A stretch of DNA of 64,000 nt from Candidatus Enterococcus myersii (GCF_017316025.1 NZ_JAFLVT010000013.1:1-64000); one strand, 5' to 3'; positions 43,423 to 53,595 are shown, counted from the stretch's first letter. Made by a program: numbers and translations. Notes: a model not told the origin generated them from the letters alone.

Positions 43423-45612
43423 TTATTTCATATGTTTTACGCGGGATGAAATTTCTTTATGACGACCATGTACCATGGGGCGCGCTTGGGGATTACCTAA
43501 ATAACCACAAGTTCGTTTTACCACGTCACAGGTTTTAGGATCGTGATTGCCACATTGCGGACATTCAAAGCCGCGTTCTGTTGGGGTGAAGTCACCTTCA
43601 AAACCACATTCATAACAGTGATCAATTGGCGTATTTGTGCCTAAATAGCCAACTTTATCGTAAGAATAATCCCACACAGCTTCTAGAGCTTTTGGATTTT
43701 GTTGCAACATCGGATATTCGCAGTAGTGAATAAAGCCACCGGAACAATATTTTGGATAATCTTTTTCAAAGTCTAATTTTTCAAAAGGTGTTGGGTTTTT
43801 ACGAACATCATAATGGAAGCTGTTGGTATAGTATTCTTTATCAGTGACGTTTTCAACGATACCAAATTTTTCAGTATCCAAACGACAAAAACGATCTGTC
43901 AAACTTTCGCTTGGCGTTGAATAAACGCTAAAGTGGTAACCATATTCATTACCCCAATCATCAGCGTGAGCTTTCAATGATTTGACAATACTTAAGGTAA
44001 AGTCTTTTGCAGTTGGATTATTTTCCCAAGCACCACCAAAGAAAGTAGAAGCAACTTCATATAAGCCAATATAACCTAATGAAACAGTTGCCCGCTTATT
44101 TTTAAATAATTCATTCACGGCATCGGTCCGGCTTAAACGTTTACCAAAGGCACCGTACATATATAAGATTGGGGCATTTGCAGGGATTGCTTCTTTACAA
44201 CGCTCTACGCGATACACCAAAGCATCTTTCACAGTTGCTAAGCGCTCTTCTAAAAGTGTCCAGAATTTATCTTGATCACCAGCAGCCTCTAATGCGATAC
44301 GTGGTAAGTTTAAGGTAACCACACCTAAATTCATCCGACCAACGTTTACTTCTTGCCCTGACTCATCTTGCCAACCTTGTAGAAAAGAACGGCAACCCAT
44401 TGGTACTTTGAAACTGCCTGTCAATTCAACAATTTTATCGTAGTTTAAAATATCAGGATACATCCGTTTTGTCGCACATTCCAAAGCCAATTGTTTAATA
44501 TCGTAGTTTGGATCAGTGGGGTTAGAATTAACGCCTTTTTTAATTGAAAAAATCAATTTTGGAAAAATAGCAGTTCGTCTCTCACTTCCTAGGCCATTAA
44601 TACGAATTTGTAAAATAGCCCGTTGAATCTCTCTTTCAAACCAGTTTGTCCCAAGGCCAAAGCCAAGGGAAGTGAAAGGAGTTTGACCATTTGAAGTAAA
44701 TAAAGTATTAATTTCATATTCCAAACTTTGCATCGCATCGAAAATATCTTTTTTGGTTTTTGCTTTGGCGTATTCTTCACGACGTTTAGGATTTTCAATC
44801 CATTTTAGTGCATCTTGCATATGCTTTTGATAATTTAATTTTGCAAAAGGTGCTAATAACTCATCAGTTCTATCAGCAGAACAACCGCCATATTGGCTAG
44901 AAGCTACATTGGCGATAATTTGTGAGATTTGGGCAGTGGCAGTTTGAATTGATTTTGGTGATTCTACTTCTGCATTGCCAATTTTAAAACCATCATTTAG
45001 CATGCCCTTAAAATCAATTAAACAGCAGTTGGTCATAGGGGTATAGGGATGGTAATCCAAATCATGGTAATGAATATCACCTTTTTGATGTGCGTTTGCG
45101 ACATGTGTCGGTAACATTTTTAAGCCAATCGATTTTCCAACGATGCCGGCTGTTAAATCCCGTTGTGTATTGAAGACATTACTGTCTTTATTGGCATTTT
45201 CATTGACGACACTTTGATCTTTGTTAATTAAACGCCCAATTGTAAAATTAATATCTGTTGCCTTACTACGGTCAAAATCGCGGCGGGTGCGATAATTAAT
45301 ATAAGCTTCTGCGATTTCATATTCGCCTTTTTCTAAAAGGATGTGTTCGACAATATTTTGGATTTCATAAATTTTGACATCAGTTGAAAAGCGTTGGCCA
45401 ATTTCAGCATCAATCCGCTCAACAATTTCTAATAGACGTTCATGATCAATCGGGGATAATTCACCGTGAATTTGTTGTTTTGCCTTAACCAAAGCATCAT
45501 AAATTTTTTGGTCATCAAAATCCATTAGGCGTCCGTCTCGTTTAATGATTTTAATGGTTTGCAGTTGGGGATGCACCTCGCGTGCTAGCTGCTCATTTTT
45601 TAAATCCATCAT
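43423..45612 (-). CDS. nrdD: Anaerobic (class III) ribonucleoside-triphosphate reductase
   Basis: 729 residues. N-terminal ATP-cone (KIIKRDGRLMDFDDQKIYDAL), 10-strand barrel core (ANVASSQYGGCSADRTDEL, GTNWFEREIQRAILQI), C-terminal zinc site CYECGFEGDF/CPQCGNHDPKTC and the glycyl-radical motif RTCGYLGNPQARPMVHGR (Gly about 703). It makes deoxyribonucleotides without oxygen. AAAGGAG precedes a double ATG. Two NrdR boxes precede the promoter. Confidence 0.95.
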   Translation of the reverse strand: MMDLKNEQLAREVHPQLQTIKIIKRDGRLMDFDDQKIYDALVKAKQQIHGELSPIDHERLLEIVERIDAEIGQRFSTDVKIYEIQNIVEHILLEKGEYEIAEAYINYRTRRDFDRSKATDINFTIGRLINKDQSVVNENANKDSNVFNTQRDLTAGIVGKSIGLKMLPTHVANAHQKGDIHYHDLDYHPYTPMTNCCLIDFKGMLNDGFKIGNAEVESPKSIQTATAQISQIIANVASSQYGGCSADRTDELLAPFAKLNYQKHMQDALKWIENPKRREEYAKAKTKKDIFDAMQSLEYEINTLFTSNGQTPFTSLGFGLGTNWFEREIQRAILQIRINGLGSERRTAIFPKLIFSIKKGVNSNPTDPNYDIKQLALECATKRMYPDILNYDKIVELTGSFKVPMGCRSFLQGWQDESGQEVNVGRMNLGVVTLNLPRIALEAAGDQDKFWTLLEERLATVKDALVYRVERCKEAIPANAPILYMYGAFGKRLSRTDAVNELFKNKRATVSLGYIGLYEVASTFFGGAWENNPTAKDFTLSIVKSLKAHADDWGNEYGYHFSVYSTPSESLTDRFCRLDTEKFGIVENVTDKEYYTNSFHYDVRKNPTPFEKLDFEKDYPKYCSGGFIHYCEYPMLQQNPKALEAVWDYSYDKVGYLGTNTPIDHCYECGFEGDFTPTERGFECPQCGNHDPKTCDVVKRTCGYLGNPQARPMVHGRHKEISSRVKHMK

Positions 45613-45712
45613 TTTTGCTCACTCCTTTATTTCTTAAACCATGTCCTTTACTGTTAACTAGTTAGAAAAGACCAGCTTAATCAGCAGACTATTGTGTCTG
45701 AACTCACATAAT

Positions 45713-45741
45713 ATGATAGCCGAAAAGTAAGTCAGGTGCAA
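45713..45741 (-). promoter_or_regulatory. nrdDG promoter
   Basis: Minus strand: TTGCAC (45741-45736), 17-bp spacer, TATCAT (45718-45713). The leader to the nrdD start is about 95 nt. The rest of the 45613-46035 intergenic stretch holds the NrdR boxes and AT-rich sequence upstream of bceA in which I see no clear bceA promoter. Confidence 0.6.
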
Positions 45742-45750
45742 CCAAAAACA

Positions 45751-45766
45751 CAACTATATATAGTGC
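45751..45766. promoter_or_regulatory. NrdR box 1
   Basis: CAACTATATATAGTGC matches 13 of 16 bases of the NrdR palindrome ACACTATATATAGTGT. It lies 10 bp upstream of the nrdD -35. Confidence 0.75.
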
Positions 45767-45791
45767 CATTGTTTTAATTTAATACTATTAA

Positions 45792-45807
45792 ACACTATAT
45801 CTAGTGT
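45792..45807. promoter_or_regulatory. NrdR box 2
   Basis: ACACTATATCTAGTGT matches the NrdR consensus at 15 of 16 bases. Its centre is 41 bp from that of box 1, close to four helical turns, the paired arrangement expected for NrdR, the ATP/dATP-sensing repressor of reductase genes. Confidence 0.85.
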
Positions 45808-46035
45808 ATAAAAAATATGTAAAAATGTTGAAAACAGATAGGGATAGGTTTTTGCTATTTATAAAAAACAGAAATTTGCATAAAAAGATGAATGGTGCAC
45901 AAGAAAAAATTTTTGTTTAAATTTTTCCCTTGACTTACCTTAAAAACTGCGCATTTAAAACACCTTGTGCTACCATAAAGATAATAAGTAAGTTGTCTTA
46001 AATTATTTAACAAAAGGACTAAATGAGGTTGAAAT

Positions 46036-46803
46036 ATGAAAAAAATAATAGAAGTAAAACATTTGAGTAAAACATATGGAAATCGTTTTAATCAGACCAA
46101 GGTGCTAGATAATCTGTCCTTTAGTGTTGATGAAGGAGAATTTGTCGGCATCATGGGACCAAGCGGTGCGGGAAAAACGACTTTAATGAATATATTAGCT
46201 TCCATTGCCCTGCCGACTTTTGGAACAGTAAAAGTGGACGGACAAGATCTGACTGCACTAAAAGAAGATCAGTTAAGTGATTTTCGCCGTAAAGATTTGG
46301 GGTTTATTTTTCAAGAGTTTAATTTATTGCCTACGCTTACAGCCAAAGATAATATCATCTTGCCTTTGGCGATTGATTTTTTAAAAGTCGAAGAGATTGA
46401 AAGCCGCGTGACAGAAGCAGCTGACTTATTAGGAATTAAAGCTATTTTACATCGTTATCCAGAAGAGTTATCAGTAGGACAAAGACAACGGGTGGCAGCT
46501 GCCCGTGCTTTAGTCGTGCGACCACGGATTATTTTTGCCGATGAACCAACAGGTGCGCTTGATTCAAAATCTGCCACGGAGTTACTGTATTATTTAAGTG
46601 AATTAAATCAAAAGCAAAATAAAACCATTTTAATGGTAACCCACGACCCCTATACCGCAAGTTATTGCAATCGCATTTTATTTATTAAAGATGGAGTCTT
46701 TTTTTCTGAGGTTGTTAAAAGAGGTAGCAGGCAGAATTTCTTTGAACAGGTGATTGATATGCAGGCAACTTTAGGCGGCGGGGGACGACGAAATGCTTTA
46801 TAA
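46036..46803 (+). CDS. bceA: BceA-type ABC transporter ATPase
   Basis: 255 residues. Walker A GPSGAGKTTLMN, Q-loop FQEFNLLPTLT, Walker B IIFADEPTGALDSKS, His switch VTHDPYTASYC. The signature reads LSVGQRQRV instead of LSGGQ. With the next gene it forms a BceAB-type complex that removes or senses peptide antibiotics such as bacitracin at the membrane. No linked BceRS two-component genes are present. Confidence 0.85.
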   Translation: MKKIIEVKHLSKTYGNRFNQTKVLDNLSFSVDEGEFVGIMGPSGAGKTTLMNILASIALPTFGTVKVDGQDLTALKEDQLSDFRRKDLGFIFQEFNLLPTLTAKDNIILPLAIDFLKVEEIESRVTEAADLLGIKAILHRYPEELSVGQRQRVAAARALVVRPRIIFADEPTGALDSKSATELLYYLSELNQKQNKTILMVTHDPYTASYCNRILFIKDGVFFSEVVKRGSRQNFFEQVIDMQATLGGGGRRNAL

Positions 46804-48841
46804 ATTATCCTGGCGTAGTTTTTTAAAACAATTTCGCAATTACGGCATTTATTTAATTAGTATCACGATGGCGGTGATGATTTATTATTCTTTTAATGCC
46901 ATGACGCATGATCAGCCACTAACAAAACGGGCTAGCCAAGATATAAAAATTGAGAATATCTTAACGATTGGTAGTTTTTTTGTCATTGTGATGATGGTCT
47001 TTTTTGTATTAAGTGCCAATCGCTTTTTTATCGCAAAACGGCAGCAAGAAGTTGCACTTTACCAATTGTTTGGTTTAAAACGGCGGCGGATTATTTTACA
47101 ATCGTTAGTCGAAATTTTTGCCTTGAACTTATTGGCATTTTTAGTGGGGATTAGTCTGGGTGTCATTTTTTCCAAACTTTTTTCCATGATTTTAGTAAAG
47201 GCAATGGCTTTAGATGTTACGAGTACCTTGTTTTTTTCATGGCAATCTGTTCAGGTTACTGCGGCTGTTTTTCTTTTTGTTTTTATTATCAGTGCATTTC
47301 AAAACATTATTGTTTTATCTAAAAAGCAAGTGGATGGTGTATTCTCGGTTAAGTCACAGTTTGACTTGCAAAAGTTAAAGACAAAGCCTTATGAAATTAA
47401 ATTAGGTATTTTCAGTGTTTTGTTAATTAGCTGTGGCTATTTGGCTGCTGTATTTATTCGACCACTAATTTTTCGCTTTTTCTTACTGACAAAAAGTTTT
47501 TCTATTTTAATTTGGCTACCGGGAGGTATTTTACTTGCTTGTATTATCGGCACGTATTTATTTTATCGCTATGGTTTAAAAACTATTTTTTATTTTCTTG
47601 ATAAAAAGAAAAGTCGTTATCAAGGTCTAAACTATTACGAACGTAGTCGCAGTTTGGTCGCTATATTAAAAAATTGGCGTTCTTTGGCACTGCTTACTAT
47701 TTTGACATCATTAGCCATTGCATTAATTGGCGGTGCAATTTCTCTTGTTAGTATTCAAAGTCGCGTCAGTCAAAATGAAACGCCAACTGACTTTCAAGTG
47801 CACAGCAGTGAACTGGGAAAGCTAGAAGCCATCGTTCGTGAAAATGATGGCAAGGTAACCACGACCCAAAATTTACAGTATAAAGTCACAGCAGGCCGCT
47901 TTGCACTAAAACTTTTTAGTAGTGAAGAAATGGAGCAATTTAATTTAATTAATATTTTACGCTTTAGTGACTATCAAAAATTTCAGGCACAGCATCCTGA
48001 TTTGCCCAAAATTGAGCCATTACAGGTTAATCGTGGCATTTTATTTGATTATAATTATATGATGTTTAACAGTGTCAGCGAGCTTAGCCGCCAAGTGACG
48101 TTGCCAAATGGGCTAGATATTAAAGTAGAACATTTTTATTCGGATTTGCTGGGGGACGCTTTGTTGCGCTATGCTGCTGGGGTGTTGGTTTTACCAGATG
48201 AACAGTTTCAGAATATTCAAGGGGTTGACTACACCATTGCTATGGTCAATGTAAAGACAAAAGATGAAGAGCAACTAGCAACTTCAGTTGAAAAAGAGTT
48301 GAAATCTGATTGGGGAAATGATATTTACTATGACTTTACGTATAAAAATGACAAATTAAAAGGTGAAATTACCACCAAAGTATTGAAGAATGCTACTCCC
48401 CATGCTTTTACTGGAAACTATTCCCGGTTAAATCACACGAGTCGCTTTCCAATTGTACGCAGGGCCACAAGAGAAGCGGGAATTTTCATGTATGTGGCAA
48501 CATTTCTAGGTATGATTGCTTCGATCACTACTGCTGCGATTGTCATGTTGCGGCAACTTTCAGAAGTTGAAAATGGTAAAAAAGACTTCTTGTTGTTGCA
48601 AAAATTAGGCGTTAGTCGTAAACAAATGAAGCGCAACTTGTATTATCAAAATGCTTGGATTTTTGCTCCCCCAGTTTTATTGGTGTGTGGTCATGCCGGG
48701 TTTGCGATTTATACATGGTCCCAATTTGTCACCAACGGTAGTTATTGGCTCGCTTATTTATTCTGTGGTATCGTCGCAGTGATTTATTTAGTCGCCTACA
48801 TTTTAACAGTCAAATTTTTCTTACACAGCTGGGAAAGCTGA
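46793..48841 (+). CDS. bceB: BceB-type ABC transporter permease (FtsX family)
   Basis: 682 residues; ATG overlaps the ATPase gene by 11 nt. About ten membrane segments are visible: four near the N-terminus around an FtsX block (VALYQLFGLKRRRIILQSL), more around 205-310, a large outside domain (about 320-560), and a last group of three (VATFLGMIASITTAAIVMLR). The big external domain between helices 7 and 8 is the BceB hallmark that binds the peptide or its lipid target. Confidence 0.85.
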   Translation: MLYKLSWRSFLKQFRNYGIYLISITMAVMIYYSFNAMTHDQPLTKRASQDIKIENILTIGSFFVIVMMVFFVLSANRFFIAKRQQEVALYQLFGLKRRRIILQSLVEIFALNLLAFLVGISLGVIFSKLFSMILVKAMALDVTSTLFFSWQSVQVTAAVFLFVFIISAFQNIIVLSKKQVDGVFSVKSQFDLQKLKTKPYEIKLGIFSVLLISCGYLAAVFIRPLIFRFFLLTKSFSILIWLPGGILLACIIGTYLFYRYGLKTIFYFLDKKKSRYQGLNYYERSRSLVAILKNWRSLALLTILTSLAIALIGGAISLVSIQSRVSQNETPTDFQVHSSELGKLEAIVRENDGKVTTTQNLQYKVTAGRFALKLFSSEEMEQFNLINILRFSDYQKFQAQHPDLPKIEPLQVNRGILFDYNYMMFNSVSELSRQVTLPNGLDIKVEHFYSDLLGDALLRYAAGVLVLPDEQFQNIQGVDYTIAMVNVKTKDEEQLATSVEKELKSDWGNDIYYDFTYKNDKLKGEITTKVLKNATPHAFTGNYSRLNHTSRFPIVRRATREAGIFMYVATFLGMIASITTAAIVMLRQLSEVENGKKDFLLLQKLGVSRKQMKRNLYYQNAWIFAPPVLLVCGHAGFAIYTWSQFVTNGSYWLAYLFCGIVAVIYLVAYILTVKFFLHSWES

Positions 48842-49106
48842 GGATAATACCTGTATTTTGGCCTGTTTTCTAAAATAGCACGCTTCTTTAAAATAGAATT
48901 CATTTCAGGAAAATGCCGTGAGTATTAAAGGTGCATTACATATTAAAAAAATCAGTAACGATGGTACTTAGATAAAGCCTTTTAAGTGAGTAAATTGAAA
49001 GGGCTTAAGTGACGAAAGTGTTAGATTCTTCTTTTTACTGTAAGTTGAAAAAATGTTCTAATTTAAACAAATACTCTATACTTAAATTGAAAAGGAGAGA
49101 GTGATA

Positions 49107-49256
49107 ATGAAAAATTGGTTGCAAAAAGAAAACACCCATTATTGGTTAACATTTATTGGCAAAACGCTCTTTTACTTCTGTGTCCTACTGATTCTGATTT
49201 ATTTGTATCACTACAAGAACATTCAGGGCGGCACATTTATTTACAATGAATTTTAA
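49107..49256 (+). CDS. dltX: DltX, small membrane protein of the dlt operon
   Basis: 49 residues: starts MKNWLQKENTHYWLTF, one membrane helix (LFYFCVLLILIYLYHY), ending GGTFIYNEF. The ending and position right before dltA match DltX, which links DltC/DltD-dependent D-alanine transfer to teichoic acids. AAAGGAGAG is 8 nt before ATG. The region before it (48842-49106) has an imperfect AAGCC/GGCTT repeat near 48975-49006 and a TATACT at 49077 that could be the operon -10. Confidence 0.9.
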   Translation: MKNWLQKENTHYWLTFIGKTLFYFCVLLILIYLYHYKNIQGGTFIYNEF

Positions 49257-49269
49257 GAGGTGAGAGCAG

Positions 49270-50781
49270 ATGACTGTAACAAACATTATTGAACAAATTG
49301 ATTCTTGGAGCGTAAAAGAACCAAATCGTATCGCCTATATTGATGAAAAAGAGTATACCTATGGTCAGTTAAAAAGATGGTCAGATCAGCTTGCTACCTT
49401 TTTAGCTGAAAAATTTGCTGATAGAAGACCTATTGTAGTTTACGGTGATTTAGAATTTGAAATGTTAGCCGCTTTTTTAGGTGCTAGTAAAGCAGGACAT
49501 GCCTATATCCCCATCGAAGCTAATACGCCAAATGATCGGGTGGAATTGATTTTAAATGTAGCGCAACCTGCGTTAATCATTAGTGTGGAAGCGTGGCCTG
49601 ATATTTCTTCTGACTGTGAAGTAATAACACCAAATGCATTAGCAGAAATTTTTGCTGCAAAACAAACTGTGGCGAAATTTGAAAGTGTTCAAAATGATGA
49701 AAATTATTATCTAATTTTCACCTCAGGTACCACAGGGGTTCCAAAAGGGGTACAAATTAGTCATAACAATTTATTATCCTTTGTAAATTGGACTCTAACT
49801 GATTTTGTTTTACCAGAGCAAAGTCGCTTTTTATCACAAGCCCCGTACTCATTTGATTTATCTGTCTTTGATGTTTATCCGGCATTGTGTTCAGGGGGCT
49901 CTTTAGTTCCTTTGAAAAAAGAAATTATCAACGATTTTAAGACCTTATTTGCCACATTACCAAAATTGGCATTGGAAGTTTGGGTTTCAACACCATCATT
50001 TATGGATATTTGCTTAATGGAAAAAGAATTCAACGCAAAAAATATTCCAAGTTTAACTACATTTATCTTTTGTGGTGAAGAGTTAACGAAAAAAACGGCT
50101 CAAAGTTTATTGGAACGTTTTCCTGCGGCTCATATTTACAATACCTATGGTCCTACAGAAGCGACAGTGGCGATTTCTGGTGTGGAAATTACCCCTGCAT
50201 TATTAGAACAAGTTGACCGCTTACCAATTGGGTATGTAAAAGAGGATACAAAAGTAACCATTATGGATGAAATGAATGTATTAGCAGCCGGTGAGGTTGG
50301 CGAAATTGTCATTTCTGGACCAAGTGTTTCAAAAGGTTATTTGAATAATCCTGAAAAAACCGCTCAAGCTTTCTTTTTATTAGATGGTAACTGGGCTTAT
50401 CGAACCGGAGATGCGGGGAGTTTACCAGCAGATGGATTATTACGTTACGAAGGCCGCATTGATTTTCAAGTGAAACTTCATGGCTATCGCATTGAATTAG
50501 AAGACGTAGATCATCATTTAAACCAAGTATCGCTAGTTAAACAAGCGACAGTGGTACCCAAGTATCAAGATCACAAGGTACAGCAATTGGTTGCTTTTGT
50601 AGTCGCCAATGAAAATGATTTTGCTAAAGAATTTCAATTAACCAAAGCCATTAAAGCTGAACTAGCTGAAGGTGTGATGGATTACATGATCCCACAACGC
50701 TTTGTTTATGTGGAACAATTACCTCGTAGTGCAAACGGTAAAATCGATCGTAAGGGTCTGATAAATGAGGTGAACGGCTAA
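49270..50781 (+). CDS. dltA: D-alanine--D-alanyl carrier protein ligase
   Basis: 503 residues; AGAGGTGAG before ATG. An adenylate-forming enzyme: P-loop IFTSGTTGVPKGVQISH, NTYGPTEATVA, YRTGDAG, and the C-terminal lysine motif ANGKIDRKG. It activates D-alanine and loads it on DltC. Its stop overlaps the dltB start by one base. Confidence 0.96.
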   Translation: MTVTNIIEQIDSWSVKEPNRIAYIDEKEYTYGQLKRWSDQLATFLAEKFADRRPIVVYGDLEFEMLAAFLGASKAGHAYIPIEANTPNDRVELILNVAQPALIISVEAWPDISSDCEVITPNALAEIFAAKQTVAKFESVQNDENYYLIFTSGTTGVPKGVQISHNNLLSFVNWTLTDFVLPEQSRFLSQAPYSFDLSVFDVYPALCSGGSLVPLKKEIINDFKTLFATLPKLALEVWVSTPSFMDICLMEKEFNAKNIPSLTTFIFCGEELTKKTAQSLLERFPAAHIYNTYGPTEATVAISGVEITPALLEQVDRLPIGYVKEDTKVTIMDEMNVLAAGEVGEIVISGPSVSKGYLNNPEKTAQAFFLLDGNWAYRTGDAGSLPADGLLRYEGRIDFQVKLHGYRIELEDVDHHLNQVSLVKQATVVPKYQDHKVQQLVAFVVANENDFAKEFQLTKAIKAELAEGVMDYMIPQRFVYVEQLPRSANGKIDRKGLINEVNG

Positions 50782-51977
50782 TGGTCTTTCCACATAGTAT
50801 TCCCTATGCAGATCCTAAATACTTTTTATTATTGCTCGTTGCGTTTATTCCACTGATTTTAAGTATGTTGATTGCAGGTAAAAGGCCTTCTTTTTACCAA
50901 ACCCTTGTGACGTTATTTTTCTTATACGTTAGTTTTGGCGGTGCAAGTTGGCATCAAGGGGTAGCGCTGATTGTCTATGTTGTTTGGCAAACATTACTGG
51001 TTTACCTCTATTTTTTATATCGCCAGCAAAAAAATAGCAGTGGTGTCTTTTATACCGCCGTTGTCTTGGCAATTTTGCCTTTAGCCATTACCAAAGTCAC
51101 ACCTTTTTTTAATGGTGGTCATAGTTCTATATTAGGTTTTTTAGGGATTTCTTATTTGACCTTTAAATCGGTACAAATGATCATGGAAACCCGTGATGGC
51201 ATGATTAAATCGTATAAAGTTTGGCATTACATCCAGTTTCTATTGTTTTTCCCAACGATTTCTTCTGGGCCAATTGATCGCTTCCGGCGGTTTGATAAGG
51301 ACTTAGATAATCCTCCAACACCAGAAAAATATGTGGATCTTTTAGGTACTGGTATTCATCGCATTTTTGTCGGTTTCTTATATAAGTTTATTATCGGCTA
51401 TTACTTTGGTTCAGTTTTGTTACCACCAATTGAGCGGGCCACTATCGTCAATGGCGGTATCTCATGGGCCTTAGTTTTATATATGTATGTTTATAGTATG
51501 TATTTATTCTTTGATTTTGCAGGGTATAGTTTGTTTGCAGTTGGAACGAGTAATATTTTGGGTTACGAAACACCAATGAACTTTAATAAACCATTTTTAG
51601 CTTGGAACATCAAGGAGTTTTGGAATCGTTGGCATATGACGTTGTCTTTTTGGTTCCGTGATTACATTTACATGCGTTTAATGTTTACTTTATTGAAAAA
51701 GAAAGTATTCAAAAGTCGGATCGTTGCTTCAAATGTTGGTTACTTTGCCCTCTTTTTAATTATGGGGGTCTGGCACGGTTTGGCTTGGTATTATATCGTC
51801 TATGGTTTATACCATGCTACGTTGATTTGTTTAACCGATGCCTGGTTGCGTTATAAGAAAAAACATAAAAATTTACCGTCAAATAAGTTTACCCATGGAT
51901 TGGCAATCTTCTTAAACTTTCAGGCAGTATGCTTTAGCTTTATGATTTTTTCAGGAATTTTAGATAAATTAATTTAA
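50781..51977 (+). CDS. dltB: DltB, MBOAT-family D-alanyl transferase/export protein
   Basis: 398 residues with about eleven membrane segments. MBOAT signature: PFLAWNIKEFWNRWHMTLSFW and GVWHGLAWYYIVYGLYH, with the catalytic His in VWHGL. It passes D-alanine from DltC across the membrane toward teichoic acids. Translation is coupled to dltA by TAATG. Confidence 0.95.
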   Translation: MVFPHSIPYADPKYFLLLLVAFIPLILSMLIAGKRPSFYQTLVTLFFLYVSFGGASWHQGVALIVYVVWQTLLVYLYFLYRQQKNSSGVFYTAVVLAILPLAITKVTPFFNGGHSSILGFLGISYLTFKSVQMIMETRDGMIKSYKVWHYIQFLLFFPTISSGPIDRFRRFDKDLDNPPTPEKYVDLLGTGIHRIFVGFLYKFIIGYYFGSVLLPPIERATIVNGGISWALVLYMYVYSMYLFFDFAGYSLFAVGTSNILGYETPMNFNKPFLAWNIKEFWNRWHMTLSFWFRDYIYMRLMFTLLKKKVFKSRIVASNVGYFALFLIMGVWHGLAWYYIVYGLYHATLICLTDAWLRYKKKHKNLPSNKFTHGLAIFLNFQAVCFSFMIFSGILDKLI

Positions 51978-51993
51978 AAGAGGAGAATGAATA

Positions 51994-52230
51994 ATGAAAG
52001 ACACAGTATTAGACATTTTAGAAGAAATTACCGGAACAGATGAAGTAAAACAAAATTTAGATGTAAATTTATTTGATGAGGGCTTAATGGATTCTATGGC
52101 AACGGTTCAATTGCTAGTTGAATTAGAAGGACAACTAGATGTTCAAGTGCCTGTTTCAGAATTTGACCGCGAAGAATGGGATACACCAAATAAAATTATT
52201 GCTAAAGTTTCTGAATTAAAAGGAAATTAA
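51994..52230 (+). CDS. dltC: D-alanyl carrier protein
   Basis: 78 residues; AGAGGAG before ATG. Acyl-carrier fold with phosphopantetheine Ser 34 in [14 protein letters not shown]. It carries D-alanine as a thioester between DltA and DltB. Confidence 0.96.
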   Translation: MKDTVLDILEEITGTDEVKQNLDVNLFDEGLMDSMATVQLLVELEGQLDVQVPVSEFDREEWDTPNKIIAKVSELKGN

Positions 52231-52232
52231 TT

Positions 52233-53492
52233 ATGAAAAAAAAGCTTCTTGCTATTTTTGGGCCGGTAATAGCAGCTGTGGTCCTGCTAGCGCTGTTTTT
52301 CTTTTCACCTTTTAAGATTAATGACGAAGATAAAGGCTTATGGGAAAAAGCTAGCAGCTCCATGTCAGGAAATATTTTACGGGGTAATTCAATTAAAAAT
52401 GAAGCCGTAAAATCTGGTGAATATGTACCGTTTTTTGGTTCTTCTGAACTAAGTCGTATCAGTCCTTTTCACCCGTCTGTTTTAGCCAAAAAATATAATC
52501 GAAATTACACTCCTTTTTTACTAGGGGCACCAGGAACGCAATCTTTAACGCAATACATGATGATGCAGTCATTTGGTAGTGATTTGAAAGATAAAAAAGT
52601 AGTCTTTATTCTTTCGCCACAGTGGTTTGTCAAAGGCGGGATTAAACGTGCCTATTTTGATGCGTATTTTTCTGAATTACAAACTTATACTTGGGCGATT
52701 AAGCTAGACAAAGTTTCTGAAACTGACAAATACTTAGCTAAACGTCTGTTAGCTTATGGTAAAGTCAACCATGATGAAACCTTGAAGCTTTTGTTAAGAG
52801 AAATTGCTAAAGGTAAAGTACCAACGACAAAACAAGTAGATGTGGCTAAATTCCATATCAACATGTTAAATCGAGAAGACGAACTCTTTAGTGAAATTGG
52901 CTTACTTTCAAAAAATTCACAAATTGCACAACAAGCAAAAAAATTACCAGCTGCATACAATGAGCAAAAATTAGATGAACAAGCCAAAGAGATTGGTCAA
53001 AAAGCTACGACGAATAATTCTTTTGGCATTGAAAATAATTTTTATACGCATCGCATTAAACCGCGGTTGGCTAAATTTAATGATTCACAGGTAAAATGGG
53101 ATTATCGTTATTCAAAAGAATTTTCAGATTTCCAATTGGTTTTAGATCAACTTGCCAAAGAAAATACACAAGCCCTCTTTATTATTCCGCCAATTAACGG
53201 GAAATGGAGCGAATATACAGGCTTATCTCAAAATATGCTGCAAGAATTTAGCAAAAAAATCACGTATCAATTACGTTCTCAAGGCTTTAATCAAATTGCT
53301 GATTTCACCAATAAAGATCAGGAGCCTTATTTTATGACAGATACTATCCATTTAGGCTGGCGCGGATGGTTAGCAGCAGATCAATATATTCAACCGTTTT
53401 TGGAAGAAAAAACAGCCCAGCCAAGCTATCACTTGAATAATTATTTTTATTCACAAGATTGGCAAAATCAAAATCCAGAAACAATTAAATAA
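52233..53492 (+). CDS. dltD: DltD, D-alanyl-lipoteichoic acid biosynthesis protein
   Basis: 419 residues, 2 nt after dltC. One N-terminal membrane anchor (about 5-28). The outside SGNH/GDSL-like domain has FFGSSELSRISPFHPS (Ser region), LGAPGTQSL and the C-terminal DTIHLGWRGW with Asp/His. It completes D-alanylation, which lowers the negative charge of the wall and raises resistance to cationic peptides. Confidence 0.95.
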   Translation: MKKKLLAIFGPVIAAVVLLALFFFSPFKINDEDKGLWEKASSSMSGNILRGNSIKNEAVKSGEYVPFFGSSELSRISPFHPSVLAKKYNRNYTPFLLGAPGTQSLTQYMMMQSFGSDLKDKKVVFILSPQWFVKGGIKRAYFDAYFSELQTYTWAIKLDKVSETDKYLAKRLLAYGKVNHDETLKLLLREIAKGKVPTTKQVDVAKFHINMLNREDELFSEIGLLSKNSQIAQQAKKLPAAYNEQKLDEQAKEIGQKATTNNSFGIENNFYTHRIKPRLAKFNDSQVKWDYRYSKEFSDFQLVLDQLAKENTQALFIIPPINGKWSEYTGLSQNMLQEFSKKITYQLRSQGFNQIADFTNKDQEPYFMTDTIHLGWRGWLAADQYIQPFLEEKTAQPSYHLNNYFYSQDWQNQNPETIK

Positions 53493-53546
53493 TTTGTAAC
53501 GGCAGTTGGTGGCAAAGCTACATTTAGAGCACCACTTATTAAAAAT

Positions 53547-53586
53547 AGTAGCTGGGATTATATTAATGTCCCAGCTACTGTTTTTA
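53547..53586 (+). terminator. Terminator of the dlt operon
   Basis: AGTAGCTGGGA (53547-53557) pairs perfectly with TCCCAGCTACT (53569-53579), followed by GTTTTT. Confidence 0.92.
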
Positions 53587-53595
53587 TATGCCCCG

